Part shown: piece by piece, positions 11,216-23,041 of the stretch
Layout: every line of letters begins with the position of its first letter
How positions within the stretch are numbered: the first letter of the stretch is position 1
Source of the DNA: Maratus speciosus
Lineage: Eukaryota; Arthropoda; Arachnida; Araneae; Salticidae
Direction: 5' to 3'
DNA: 64,000 nt
NCBI GenBank assembly: GCA_963932465.1
Contig: OZ010795.1
Coordinates: 476,212,806 to 476,276,805 of the forward strand
Program-made: the position numbers and the translations under genes
Notes under the pieces: generated by a model
Seen by the model: only the letters and a program-made list of their open reading frames with translations
Database searches by the model: none
What the model was told of the DNA's origin: nothing

Positions 11216-12830
11216 GTAAATTCTCTTTTCATTATCGCAGAAATAAGTAATAAAAAATTAAATAGATTGAATCATTTTCAGTACGCTATCCGCTATTTCG
11301 GAGCTGCATGCAACGTACTTAAAATCAAAAAGATTTATGACATAATAATACCATGCTATTTATTCGATAATATTAAGGCAACTGTATTTATTTCATGAGT
11401 AATATAGACATCTTCTAACCTTTCTGTTTGGGATTCATAGAGTTACTAGATGATAAATTGTCCAATATTCCCGATCCTATTTCTCGCTAATAATTTAAAA
11501 CTCCCATAGTATTTTCTGTTAATGGTTAATAATTTCTGGTGCTCCTTGCACTCTCGGATTGGCTTCGATTTCGTAAGATGTTGGCGTGGAATAATTTTGT
11601 AATTCTATTATTCTATCCTTGACTTCCAGCCTGTACTGTACACACCTCTTGCTATTGCCGGGCAACTCTTGCCAAAACTGTTTTCGTGAAGCTTAAAGTA
11701 AAAAACATCTTGATATGTAAATTTTGCAATTGGTTATTATTCAGGATGAGAGCTCATTTCAATGGGTTCTGCGATAGATATGGTGCATTAGCTATGTACG
11801 TCCCGGCCAATCCTTCAATTGAAAGTATTGGGGGGGGGGGGCGGGATTTGCCCTCATAAAGACAGCACATAATTTTTAACTGAATAAATTCTTTGACACC
11901 TTTTGCGATCGTCTGATGTTCATAAACATTCGTCACCCATGAATATTGAGAACTTTTACGAGAGTTATCCGGGGTTTCCTTTCTCTTTTTTTGTTGCTGT
12001 ACTTTAGACTACCGACGGTACATATTTTTAACAACCGGTGTGAAAAATTGTGTTCCAAAATCTAATTAATTTACTTCGTGATTCTCTAAGTGCTTAATTA
12101 CAAACCCGATATCACATCAAACATCCATACGACATCCATTTTTCACACAATCCTCCATCTTTTCATGAACTTCATAAGTCTCAAAATTCCTCAGTTGCTC
12201 TTATTAATGAACTGACTGAGAACTGACCGAGACTGAGAAAGTATTAAATTTAACTTAATATACAAAATCACAAGCGGCACTGGTCAAATCTGTGTCTATA
12301 CATAAAAAGAGCAACACTTTTATTCTCTGCTTGATACATTTATAATGCACATTCACAGTGATCGATAAAAAACAAAATATAGTTTTTTTATTATACATTT
12401 TAATAACTTTTTCCTTGAATATTAAATTGTATTTTCAAAAAATTAAAAGTAGTTGTTAAAAATCAAATTCATGTACGTTGATATAATCCAGTTTCATTTT
12501 AGTTCAAATTTTGGCTTCTAGTATCGGAAATAAATGAATTACATACATTAATAGAAATGCAAGTACAGTTGTTTATTAGTCTTTATACATGTGTGCTGCA
12601 TAAATAGATTACGGTAATTGAAAATAAACAGTATAGAATATAGTTATTACGTAAAGGAATTCTAACGAAAAATTCGAAAAAATAAAATTTCTGGTAGGAA
12701 ATGCTTGATGAATTAAACCTCAGTGAAGGTGTCGGCAGCCGAGTGTAGAGGTCGCTTCTTACCACTAATTCCAAATAGTAATCTTCGCTTTTAAATAAAG
12801 CACCTAAATAAGGCAAATATTACTATTTGG
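11216..12830. other. no recognisable gene; A+T-rich with one G run
   Basis: Both strands show only chance frames. A run of about 13 G is at 11830-11842. The 84-aa plus frame at 11144-11398 overlaps the palindromic repeat and has no motif. Confidence 0.55.
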
Positions 12831-12835
12831 CTATA

Positions 12836-14086
12836 AGGTACCTGTACCCAATATGGACACCCTAAGGAAAATTGATTTTTTTCACCCCCGTATACACGTC
12901 ATAGGGTTCGAAAAATATATGATCAATATCCCTGTACTGTTGACTATCATTATTAAAATTAGCGAACTTGTAATTATTCTGGTTTAATTTTAATGATAAA
13001 AACAAAAAAATGTTTACAAGTGTCCATATAAGGAAACACCTGTCCCTATTATGGACATGCATGTCAATATTAGGGACAAGTGGCTCCTTATTGACCTACT
13101 ACACAGGGTGTATGGAAGAGCCACTTTTCCAAGGAATTTTAGAGGAGAGGAGATAAAAGAAATATATCTTAAAGTATTGCGGAGGGGGGGGGGGTGCACA
13201 GTAAGTATCTTCAGAACATGCACTTTAGAAGGGGGTCATTTTCGGTTGTGGCTCTTCGAAGACCTATGCAAAGTACCTCTTATTACAAAATATTATGAAA
13301 TAATATAGTTGGTTTTGCTTAGCTTTATTGCATCTGCCTGCAGAATTTACATCTGTTATTACTCACTCCTCACAGGGTGGACAAATAAAAACTTCTTCAT
13401 CATGGGCGGTAAGTCCCACACAGTCCTCATGGACATATCTGCCGCATGTGATGCATAGCCGCATGTCTGCAACAGCATTAATACTGCATAAGAAGCAGTA
13501 CCAGCTCTCCATTGTTAAGGAAGTCATACCGCTGGTACCTGCGATTTCGCCAACAGATACCTATTGAGGGGAGGCTTCTTTTGATTTTTCTGCAAACGCT
13601 TTTTGGAGGATTTTTTTCTTGGAGGAAGTTTCTTGGAAGATTGGAGGATACAGCAAGTGAACATGAAGCTTCATTTGCTGTATTTTCAATGTGGACATAA
13701 GGTGTCCATATTGGGAATCAAGCATAGTTTTACTAAATCTTGTAATAAATAAACAAAGAAAACATTTTTAAGCAATATATGCAATAGCAATCGAAAATAT
13801 GTTTTATCAGCTTTCTAAAACACTACACTTTTCAATACTTAAAGTAATTTAACCATATCTAATAGAAATTTAAACTTACCTGTAATTACGATCAACACAC
13901 CACAAAACAACAAGTTTCCTTCCAAATGGCGAACAGAGTGCTTTTTTGCACTTTCCAGGCTTAATTATCTTTTTAACTGCTTTTCTTCATGCACATGTAG
14001 TGTCATATCTTGATCAAAATTGTTACTTTTAAAGATCTTAGTGGTGTCCATATTGAGAGAACTGTCCATATCGGGTACAAGTACCT
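12836..14086 (-). mobile_element. pogo-like non-autonomous element with PHD-like tail
   Basis: The ends are AGGTACCTGTACCCAATATG (from 12836) and inverted CATATCGGGTACAAGTACCT (ending 14086), each flanked by TA. The terminal motif TGTCCATATTGGG and variants are iterated inside near 13020, 13040, 13700 and 14044. The element keeps a minus-strand fragment encoding a zinc finger (13364-13558) but no catalytic domain. At 1251 bp it looks like an internally deleted derivative of a larger element. Confidence 0.7.
13364..13558 (-). pseudogene. PHD-like zinc-finger C-terminus of a pogo-like transposase
   Basis: The minus-strand frame ends at a TGA (13364-13366). It reads MESWYCFLCSIN, then MRLCITCGRYVHEDCVG, then FICPPCEE. 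The order C-x2-C, C-x2-C, H-x2-C, C-x2-C is that of a PHD finger. From family knowledge, some arthropod pogo/Tigger-like transposases carry such a finger at the extreme C-terminus, often opening with a W-x-C-x2-C motif; the inverted-repeat context here agrees. The upstream part of the frame closes at a stop near 13558, so only the tail survives. All eight zinc ligands appear present, so the finger itself is better preserved than the rest. Confidence 0.65.
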
Positions 14087-14259
14087 TAGTAGTAAGAAGC
14101 GGACCTCTGGTTTAAGAGATTAAATAAAACTAAAAGAACTATTAAGATACAGTGGTAAAAAGAGGGCCGTGGTTCCCGAAACCTACCGTAATGTATGACC
14201 AGAAAATATAGCGGCACAAATGTCACGGCTATAATTCAAAATTAACATGGAATAAAATA

Positions 14260-15790
14260 CACTGCTCAAAACAATTAAAGGATATTTGAAGTTTTATATA
14301 AAATAAAGATATAAACGAAATTTTTTTTGCCGAATATAGAAGAAGAGAATCACAAATGCAAATTTTTCTGGTTTTCAAACTGTGGAGTATGCAAATTTTG
14401 AGTTCGACGTCAAAAACGTCGCTTCAGCGGCAGCGAATGAAATATGACTTTCAACTGGATAAAAGAGAATGAAGACAAGGATGATCGGCATTCAGTGATT
14501 GCTTTGTTTCGATGAGTACGATGTCTCAGCGAAGTCATTTGACAGATTCAGAAGCTTTGAGAATTGTTGGTAGGTTAGAAGGGGGCCAAACTCAAGCCGA
14601 AGTAGCGCAAGCCATTGGAATGTCACAAAGTGTCATTTCCAGGATCTGGAACCGTTTTTTGGAGAAAGGATGTGCAGGCCGAAGACCAGGGCAAGGTCGT
14701 AAACGGGCAACAACGCCCAATGAAGATCGGTATTTAGCGTTAACAGCTCGGAGATACCGAACCATGAACGCTACTCTTCTCCAACAACACCTTCGCTCGG
14801 CTACAGGCACCACGATTTCAACTCAGACTGTCCGAAACCGGCTCCATGCTGTAGGTCTGTATGCTCGCCTACCGATGGTATGTGTTAGATTAACACCAAG
14901 GCATCGTCGCGACCGCAGGGAGTGGGCAACCGAGCATGTCAACTGGAGGAGAAATGAATGGAGCAATATTCTGTTTTCTGACGAGTCCCGTTTTTCTGTG
15001 CATCCGGATAATAGGCGTATTTTCATCTGGAGGGACCGTGGCAGTAGGAATAATCCTGCGTTCGTGCACGAAATTGTCAAATTTGGCGGTGGAGGAGTGT
15101 TGGTGTATGGTGGCATCTCCATTGACGGGCGCACTGACCTCTACATCATTCGAGATGGAGCTCTGACTGGTCGCCGATATAGGGATGAGATCCTCAGACC
15201 TATTGTAGTCCCTTACGCTGCAGCAATCGGAGATAACTTCATTTTAATGGACGATAACTGCAGGCCACATCGTGCAAACCTGGTGGAGGATTTCCTTTTC
15301 GAGGAAGGAATCGTTCGAATGGAATGGCCAGCGTGTTGTCCAGACATGAATCCAATCGAGCACGTTTGGGACGCTCTAGGAAGACGAGTTTCTGGCCGCC
15401 AACAACCCCCACAAACTCTCCAAGAACTGGAAAGAGCTCTTCTGAAAGAGTGGGGCAGAATACCCCAACTCGTCATTAATAGCCTCATTGAGTCCATGTC
15501 TCAAAGGTGTTCAACGTTGCTGGCCGCCCGTGGAAACCATACCCCCTACTGAAAATGATTTTCTTTGAAGAAAACACCTTTTCTTATTCTTTTTTTCTCA
15601 TATTCACAAATTGTGTTTTTTTCCTTTAGTACACAAATGCGCATTAAAATGCATTTTTTTCTGCCAAACATGTGTAATTTATTCTCATATAACCTACTAT
15701 GTCTGTCGACCATGTATCAATCAGCTAAACAGTTTACCAGATACAAAATCCACCTAAAACTGCAATATCCTTTAATTGTTTTGAGCAGTG
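14260..15790 (+). mobile_element. Tc1-like transposon, apparently intact
   Basis: The terminal repeats are identical over 26 bp: left 14260-14285, beginning CACTGCTCAAAACAATTAAA, and right 15765-15790 as its exact reverse complement. Total length is 1531 bp, typical for Tc1 elements. The left flank ends in TA; the right flank is AA, so one copy of the TA duplication may have mutated. The single gene (14512-15552) is open throughout. Identical repeats plus an uninterrupted gene indicate a young insertion. Confidence 0.93.
14512..15552 (+). CDS. Tc1-like transposase (DD34E), 346 aa, apparently intact
   Basis: The protein is a cut-and-paste transposase that would act in the nucleus on the element's own 26-bp terminal repeats and insert at TA. 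Residues about 8-60 form the first helix-turn-helix (LTDSEALRIVGRLEGG, AEVAQAIGMSQSVISRIWNR). The GRPR-like linker appears as GRRPGQGRKR at about 57-65, followed by a second DNA-binding lobe to about residue 125. The catalytic triad is present: Asp157 in FSDESRF, Asp248 in MDDNCRPHRA and Glu283 in DMNPIEHVWD, with 34 residues between the last two. A glycine-rich patch KFGGGGVLVYGG lies at about 190-201. The C-terminus ends AARGNHTPY, a style usual for Tc1 proteins. Length fits the family (about 340 aa). A second ATG three codons in (14521) is an alternative start. No stop or frameshift is seen. Whether it is transcribed is unknown. Confidence 0.95.
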   Translation: MSTMSQRSHLTDSEALRIVGRLEGGQTQAEVAQAIGMSQSVISRIWNRFLEKGCAGRRPGQGRKRATTPNEDRYLALTARRYRTMNATLLQQHLRSATGTTISTQTVRNRLHAVGLYARLPMVCVRLTPRHRRDRREWATEHVNWRRNEWSNILFSDESRFSVHPDNRRIFIWRDRGSRNNPAFVHEIVKFGGGGVLVYGGISIDGRTDLYIIRDGALTGRRYRDEILRPIVVPYAAAIGDNFILMDDNCRPHRANLVEDFLFEEGIVRMEWPACCPDMNPIEHVWDALGRRVSGRQQPPQTLQELERALLKEWGRIPQLVINSLIESMSQRCSTLLAARGNHTPY

Positions 15791-16795
15791 AATTTCAATA
15801 CACAACCCATGCCCCAACAATCAGGAATTTAAAGTATTTGTGGTGCAAATATACAACGTTGAAGTTGATAAGGGTAAATTCTTTTGAAAAAAAATGTGAA
15901 TCCCCATACTGTATTAAGAGGATGAAGAAAACTATTTGCATAAAATATTTCGAAAACGTAATGACTTTTATATTATTTTGAAACGATGATCAGCATCACA
16001 TTTTTTTCTGCAGTATTTCTGAATGCGTAATTTAACTATTCTTTTATTGTTATTATTTTATTTTCTTCAAACGAAATGTAGAAATGTTGCAAAGAAGCTT
16101 ATTCTAACTGTTTTTGAATATATAGCTATCTTTTTATGAAAAAAAAAAATATTTTGTTAGAGACACAAGAGCATATTTATAAGCTTTTGTATTACGTAAC
16201 TCCTTGGAATATTTCAAAAAATATATTTATGCAGGTATTTCTTTGCATCAGAAATGTTGTAAACACTAGTTCTGCTGATGCAATTCTGAGAATAAAAGTG
16301 ACTGAAAGCAATATAGTTTATACTTTACAACATGGAAATTTGTATACAAGATTGAATACGATGAAATGAAATGAGAACTGGAATGACATTTTAAGAGAAT
16401 AATATGAGTTCCTGAAAGAAAGTTTATATCTGTGGGAAGTGCATTTTATATTTAAAAATGCAATTGTTATATATTTTTGCCCTTTTCTTTTACGAATTTT
16501 ACTTATATGGAATAAAAAATTAAATAATATTAAATACTTGTATTGAATTTTAATCAGGACTTTCTGAAATAAAACAACAAGTTAGAAATTACCAGTTGAA
16601 ATTCAATCAAATGTATCATTAAACCGAAATTAATTACATGCAATATATTCTATTTGATTCAGAATTCTTTATATAAAATTTATTGAGATATCGGAAACAT
16701 GACAACAAGTAGCAATCACATGTAAACATAGGTTCAAAACGCACACAAACGCGACAATACACAGCCACAAATGCAGATACAACAAGGTGGTTAAT
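15791..16795. other. no gene recognised
   Basis: A+T-rich DNA downstream of the Tc1 element. The plus frames (138 aa at 15565-15981, overlapping the Tc1 right end, and 77 aa at 16136-16369) are rich in K, I, F and Y and show no family motif. Confidence 0.6.
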
Positions 16796-17489
16796 AGGGT
16801 GGATCGAAAAAATCGAAATATTATTGATATATAAATATAATCGAAATGTAATAGCGCGGAAATGTTGCCTTTTGTAATAAAGAATAAATTCGTAAAATAT
16901 TACACGAATCAGTTGATATCTTTCACCGCCGCAGGGGGGGGGGGGCAAAGTTTCAGGAAATCGCAAAAATGTGTTTCTTTCGAATTTTTTTAATTATCCA
17001 AACGTACAATAAAATTTCTAATAGAACGCAATAGCTACATGAATATATGTGAAATGTCCCGGTAAATGTTCATTATGATGAAATCATAACTTTTACTGCC
17101 ACAAAGGGACCATATTAAGAAAAAATTACAAAAAATTAAATTTTTTCATTTCTTCTAAATTTTTAAAATTCCTATAATATGTCCAGAAGTAAATAAAGTT
17201 ACTGTATATCTATTAATATGTCATAAATTTTTATAACTATTTGTAACAGACCGGAAAATAAAAAAGGTAATAATTTATTTTTCGTAACGATCGCTTCATC
17301 TACTGCTGTTTTACTGCATACCTGCAGTTCATGCACCACAAATCACATAAATGAAATAAAATGAATAAAGTATTTTAGTATTTTATTTTAAAATACAGAG
17401 ATGTTTAACCGAAACGGGTTAAATAAGCTTAAAATGAAGAAGTATTTAATTTAAATGAATTTTATAAAATGTACTTGCTTTTAAATGAA

Positions 17490-18560
17490 GCCATTATTCC
17501 TCGAGAGGACAAAATTTACCAGATATAATCCTCCCTCTATTCTGTTCCACAAGCTTTATCAAGGCTTCAGTGACTAATTTCACGCATCTTTCTACTGATT
17601 GAGTGGGACAAGGAAAGTTATAATAGTTGGTATCTTTAATCGAACATTCTAAACTCACCAGCGTTTTAGATCTTCAGTCGATAGAGAAACCGCAACAGGT
17701 AGTTCCATTACTTTACAGTTTTGTCAGTCAACTAAATCCATACAATTTTAAGCTTCAAAGTTCAAATCTGGAATTATAAAGTGACGGATGGCACTATTCG
17801 AGTCCACAGAACTTCGTGTTTTGGCAATTTTCTTCCTGATGGGGTCCTAACGTTCTCTCCTTCATATACAATCATTCTAATAAGGCTATTTTCATAATTT
17901 GCGAAATAGGCATTTCGTGAAATTACAGGAATTATAATCTTTTGTAGATGATCTGGAAAGTAACAGGAGTTACTAACTATAGTACGCAGATTCTGGAAAA
18001 CATGATGGATTCATTTTAATTGTAAACCAACTGATGCAGTAAACTTTAAGGATGTACTCGGGCAGTATAACAAGTTAAGAAGAGGGTTTTTTGTTCCAAA
18101 ATAGAGTCTCAAAGTTTGATTAGCAGTAGTGATACATTTTGCGTAAAATATTGGTCCAGGAACTCGGAAGAAAAGATAAATTGAACATACGTCTATTGAA
18201 AGTGCTTGCAATATTTCAGTCATGTTCTTCTGGTCAGTTGACAAATTATCTTTACCAACAGCTGAGTGATCAGATTAAATTGGCTTAAACTTTGCAAGTG
18301 GTAATGATTCGCAAATCACAAGAGATCAACCATTTGGGCCACAATATGGCATAGGATCTGTCTTTTGTATCAAGATATTCGAAAAGATGTGTCAGCGGAA
18401 GCTCATTGAAGTGAGGGCAAGGTAATTTTTTTTTTAAACGTGTTCTCAGGTAATCATATAACACCAGCATTCTATCCTGTGTTAAAGACAGTTTTACCAA
18501 GTCCTACTGCAATTATTTTTAAAGTTTACATTTCTTTTTTTTCAAAAAATCTATAATGTC
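17490..18560 (-). pseudogene. decayed gene of the long-TIR transposon, unknown function
   Basis: Minus-strand fragments read in order, in shifting frames: SLTQDRMLVLYDYLRTRLKK, PLTHLFEYLDTKDRSYAIL, RMIVYEGENVRTPSGRK, SAIRHFIIPDLNFEA, PCPTQSVERCVKLVTEALIK. The last two blocks resemble, from memory, conserved segments of uncharacterised arthropod repeat-encoded proteins (an HTQAVERCVKLVTEA-like motif), but I cannot name a superfamily. No DDE triad, zinc knuckle or polymerase motif was recognised. Position inside long inverted repeats suggests a transposase or accessory protein; that is inference. Numerous frameshifts and stops make it non-coding now. Confidence 0.5.
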
Positions 18561-18939
18561 ATTTCATGTAGAAGTCGCCTTGCCAGACGATAGGGTCAAG
18601 TGACGAAAATAATAGAGACCTGGTTCTAGTATCAAATAGATGTGTTCTTCCTTGACTTCGCGAAGATGAAACTTTGATCTCACTTTTAACCTGGCATATA
18701 TTTCTATCTTTAGGGCCATCAAAGTATAGAGCAAAATGAGTATATTACAAGAAAAACGAACTAAGTTAAATATGGCCCTTTAGCAGCGAGAAAATAATTT
18801 TAATGCAGGTGTTTCTATGATTGAGTATATATTTTTTATAGAATTTCAGTGATCATGGTTAATCCGCATGAAATTAACAACATAATAAAATTTTCACTAT
18901 TAGAAATTTAAAAATTCTGAAAATCATCATCATCTTCTT

Positions 18940-19345
18940 CTTCATCATGGGTTAGCCTGAATCAGCCTGTTCCGGCTCCATTGATCAATCCATGGGAGCA
19001 TAGGTCTACCTCGGTCACGGTAACCCCTGGGTCTGTAATTCAGAAGCTTTTTTGGCAATCGGTCATTACTCAAACGCTCTGCGTGATTCTTCCATTTATT
19101 CCATTTTTAGCTGCCCGGTGATTGTTCATTTGGGGCTTACGAGTAGTGAGATTTTTACATGGTGAGGGTACCAACCTTATGCAAAACCCCCAACCAGGAG
19201 GACCGGGGTGTTTCTTTTCGTCTGGCACCAATCATTCAAACTGTCCGGCTTGGGTGACCATGCCAGTAGCTACGCTACCGCCGGCATAGCTCTCCGGGTG
19301 GTGTATACAAACTCCACCACCTCGGAAAGGCAGAAACACCATCGG
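18940..19345 (-). repeat. G+C-richer repeat fragment, possibly LINE-derived
   Basis: A compositionally distinct segment with ACCCCCAACCAGGAGGACCG on the plus strand and CTACCGCCGGCATAGCTCTC nearby lies between the decayed gene and the right arm of the long-TIR element. Composition and the GGTTGGGGGTTTTGCA string on the minus strand recall leader regions of arthropod LINEs. No reverse transcriptase motif is seen. It is a later insertion or a captured piece. Confidence 0.25.
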
Positions 19346-19869
19346 TTAGAAAATTCTGAAAATATTATGAAATTTCTGAAAACTGAAAAATTTTAATTTT
19401 TCACATTTTTTAGAAATTTTGGACCTGTTGCGGCGGTAAAAGTAATGTCACCAAAATGAAATTTTACTGTTACATTACTAATATTTTGGTGTGGCTATTA
19501 CGTTCTATTAGAAATTGAATTGGTAAGTTTGGATAATTTTCAATTTCCAAAAAGTATGTTTATTTTGAATTTTTCCGAACTTTGGCCTCCTTGCGGCGGG
19601 AGGTAAAAGATATTAAGCAATCGGTGTAATATTTTACGAACTTATTTTTTTTTCAAAAGGCAACTTTCTAGCGCTATTACGTTTCGATTATAAATATTTT
19701 GTTTTGTTCTTTACCCACCCTAGTGGTCGCGTTACATATAACAGGTGTGCGAAAAGAGCATCACGTCATTCTAGAGGTCTGTAAATAAATAAAAAAAAAG
19801 ATACGTGGGATGCACCGTGGTAGCCTGTATTTTTCGTTAGCCTCGACCAATAAATGTACACAGTAAAAC

Positions 19870-20560
19870 TAGTATGTTGTAGCCATCACAAAACTTTTTT
19901 CTAGATAAATCACGCCAATGAAGTCATTTAAATAATACAAGAAATTACATAAATTTAGCACCAATACATATCAAAGTATATCTGAATTTGAAGTTTGATG
20001 AAAATTTCTTGCATTAGTTCTTAAGATAGAACTATAGCGGAAATTCTGAAAAATGTAGCATAGCAGCGCCACCTATTGAGCGATTTGCACCAAAGCATAA
20101 ACAACACTAACTGACATCAAGGTATACCTGAATATGAAGTTTGTTAAAATCCAAGAATTAGTTCTTGAGATAGGGCTTTTGCGGAAATCGCAAAAAATGC
20201 AGCATAGTAGCGCCACCTGTTGAGGGATTTACACCAAAATGTATAAAACGTCAATTCCTGTCAAGGACCAACTGAATCTGAATTTTGATGAAAATCCGAG
20301 CTTTAGTTCTGGAGCTTCAGCTCTTGTGGAAATCGTGAAAAAATCTGAATAGCAGCGCCATCTGTTGAGCGATTTACACCAAAAACGTATCAGCACTAAT
20401 ATATATCAGGGACTAACTGAATATAAATTTTTATTAAATTACGTTCATTAGTTCTTGAGATAGAGCGCCCACAAAATTTGTGTCACACACACACAAACAG
20501 ACAGACATTTTGTAAAAACATGTTTTTCGGGTTTTCTGACCCCTAAAACGAGGAAATCCA
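19870..20560 (+). repeat. tandem repeat of ~145 bp with hairpin-type 3' end
   Basis: AGCAGCGCCACCTATTGAGC and close variants begin at 20062, 20206 and 20351, giving spacings of 144 and 145 bp. A partial, more diverged unit precedes them. The array is followed by a CACACACAAACAGACAGACA microsatellite (about 20483-20507), then GGGTTTTCTGACCCCTAAAA (20530-20549), a GGGT/ACCC hairpin followed by CTAAAA. This layout matches the two hairpin-ended elements at 39.8 and 56 kb. Confidence 0.65.
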
Positions 20561-21420
20561 TCGAAACTGGAATTCAAAAATTTTCATGAATCCAGTATTT
20601 TTTTTTTTTTTTTTTTTTTTGTAAAGATAGAAGAAAGTAAAAAAAAAGAGAAACGTTTTTTTATTTGCGGAACTATAATATAACCGAGAATGAAAATAAA
20701 TAATAGCCTGCTCCGAGTTATCCACTATTCGAAAAAGCTTCCTTTATTATTAGAAACCTCAGAAACCAATATATATCCGGGATTTAATTAATCATTTATA
20801 AAGATAAAGTTTATTTTTCTGCCACCGACCTTTGGAAACAGTTCCCAGTAGTTTTATTATATGTTATTCGGTTTTCTCAAGCGGGAATATCGATTTTTAG
20901 AATGCTATTAATTTTTAATTAAATATTTTCAAGTTCATAAGTAAGATTATGCGTACAAGAGTAACAAAATAATTTTATTCGCAATGCTATTGCTGTTAAT
21001 TTATCTTTATTGTCTATAAAATATGTTTGTCCAACATGAAAACATTTACTTCATAATTGATAGCATTCGAAAAACGTCTTTCTGTGTTGAAAAAACTAAT
21101 AAATAAACTAAAAACTAATCGTAAAAGTTTCCTAAAATAAGCGGCAAGAAACGATACTTTATTTATGTAAACACTTCTTTAGATCTCGAATATATGCTGG
21201 CTTTCGAGGTCTCAGTCGATAGAGAAAGTTTTCGGAATCATCGGTAACTCGGAAGATGTTATTGTACATTTTCTTTCATGGTTTTATTATATTTTCCTAT
21301 ATTAAGAAATATCTGTCTTCTTTTAACAGTATAGTTTATTTTTAACCTTGTCTTGGATTAGGCACCGTTTAGGCACTTTCATAGCCACCGATCATTATGC
21401 GGTTCACTTTCTGGGCCTGA

Positions 21421-21640
21421 GTTTTTTTTTTTTTTTTTTTTTATCGGAAGGAAACACATCATTCCTGGATCCTCTTGATGTTTCAACTTGTTAAGTAGGC
21501 GGTTGGATATGGGCATGCGGTTATCCCTGTTCTCTATAACAGAACGGATAAGAACTTTCTTCTCCTCATCACATAAGATCTTTAGCGAATGTCCCCACGA
21601 ATAACACATCGGGTGGTGGCCTCATCGATCCCTAAGGACC
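21421..21640 (-). repeat. possible retroposed fragment with poly(A) tail
   Basis: Read on the minus strand, a more balanced sequence of about 200 bp ends in TTCCTTCCGAT followed by about 22 A (T run at about 21421-21442). That is the usual 3' end of a LINE- or SINE-mobilised copy. The frame across it (MCYSWGHSLKILCDEEKK at its start) has no known motif. No target-site duplication was confirmed. Confidence 0.35.
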
Positions 21641-22126
21641 CTCTTCGACACGACTGACGACTCCCAGTGTCTTTATAATTTCATATCGCTGACAACGTCA
21701 TTTGCTGTATGAACGACTGCAACATGAAACCTGGCAGCCATCAGTTCGCTCCTTACATTAAAACGAATGACCGGGCGTGTTTCAAGAAGGTGCCAATCTG
21801 TAAATCGGAGTTTTCTTTTGTCAATGAGACAATGACAGCACGCCTCTTTATTTTCTCAGTTAGTCTAGGTTCTAACATGTTCACATGTATCAGTAAAAGA
21901 CTTGTAACGACAGGGTGGTAATTCACCTATAATGTGAGTTCTGAAATACCTGCCGCACTATGTATATGGAAACGTCTGATTAATAAAGGAATGAACCATT
22001 GAATGAACCGTAATGCCGCTTATCGAAAACTGTTTCCGATACATTTGATTTGGCAGCCGGTTTGTTTGATTCCAGTTCACTTACTCATTGATGAGGCGAC
22101 TCTCTGGCATAACGGTTCTGGCTTAA

Positions 22127-22540
22127 GAGGCTACTTCAGTCAAATGGAAAGACGCATTCGCTAATACTAATCCTATGGAAGAAATTTATAAAGATATCTC
22201 GGCCGCATTTCAATATTTTTAAATGATTTCTTTTGCATTGTATATCTGAGATCTATCTGTACAAAGGCCGTTGTTTAATTTTTCGATTTTGTTTACAGGT
22301 ATTTCTTATGAGCTCACTTTCATTTTCGGAACTGGTTTCGAAAGTAAAAGCATCCTCATAAAAAATATCTGTAATCAAAATCGAAAAAGTAAAAAACGGC
22401 CTGCATACAGATCAATCTCAGCTATACAATGCAAAAGAAATTATTTAAAAATATTGAAATGCGACCGAGATATCTCTATAAATTTCTTCCATAGGATTAG
22501 CATTAGCGAATGCGTCTTTCCATTTGACTGAAGTAGCCTC
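22127..22540. mobile_element. foldback MITE flanked by TTAA
   Basis: Arms of about 180 bp, nearly identical, run inward from GAGGCTACTTCAGTCAAATG (22127) and CATTTGACTGAAGTAGCCTC (ending 22540). TTAA lies immediately outside each end (22123-22126 and 22541-22544), the target used by piggyBac-like and some other transposases. The loop is about 60 bp. Frames crossing it carry no motif. Confidence 0.85.
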
Positions 22541-22559
22541 TTAACAATATTTCTTCCTA

Positions 22560-23041
22560 TACATAGGTCGTCGTCTGAAGATTTGTCTTATCCGTACATC
22601 TTGACAGGCACACATGCGAGGTTTTCGCAAGTTAAGAGTGCCTTAACATATTTTTAAATCCTCTTGCCAATGCCTCGTCCCGAGCATAGATTAACATACG
22701 AGATCGGACACTTCCATAGAGCTTAATGTTAATGCGATTGCGATCGCAGCGCCTCTACTGATAATGGGGAAGAAACTACCCATCTTTGTAATATTTTTGT
22801 TATTGAGCGTCTACATTATTGTGATATTTCTTTTTTAAATGTTGCATGTTTACGTTTCAGCAGAATGTTACGCCGATACATGAGCATTGAATAGATATTC
22901 TATTCTATATATCTAATATCTATTCTATGTTCATACACGGATATATATTTTTTCCCGTACATGATGGATGAACGACTTAAGTGCAGCGAAAACCAAGCTA
23001 AAAATTTCGTCTTAAATATTATACGTCGAGTAAATATGATA
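22560..23041. other. no gene recognised
   Basis: Intermediate-composition DNA holding CGATTGCGATCGCAGCGCC near 22735, followed by an ATATCTATTC-rich patch. No coding motif was found on either strand. Confidence 0.5.

Larger units (their letters stand above)
16796..19721 (-). mobile_element. 2.9-kb DNA transposon of unassigned family with ~370-bp inverted repeats
   Basis: The left arm (16796 to about 17165) begins AGGGTGGATCGAAAAAATCG. The right arm (about 19355-19721) is its diverged reverse complement and ends TTACCCACCCT. Shared blocks include AATCGAAATGTAATAGCGC, TTGCCTTTTG, TCGTAAAATATTACAC and CCGCCGCA. Each arm is itself two related sub-repeats, each holding an ACCGCCGCA- or ACTGCCACA-like motif. 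The interior carries a decayed minus-strand gene (17490-18560) and a G+C-richer insert (18940-19345). No clear target-site duplication was found. Confidence 0.7.

Noticed and set aside
14592..15497. Frames on the minus strand and in other plus frames inside the Tc1 gene
   Set aside because: They are shadows of the 346-aa transposase frame in the relatively G+C-richer element.
15565..15981. 138-aa plus-strand frame after the Tc1 gene
   Set aside because: It crosses the right terminal repeat of the Tc1 element and continues into flanking DNA; composition is low-complexity K/F/Y/L with no motif.
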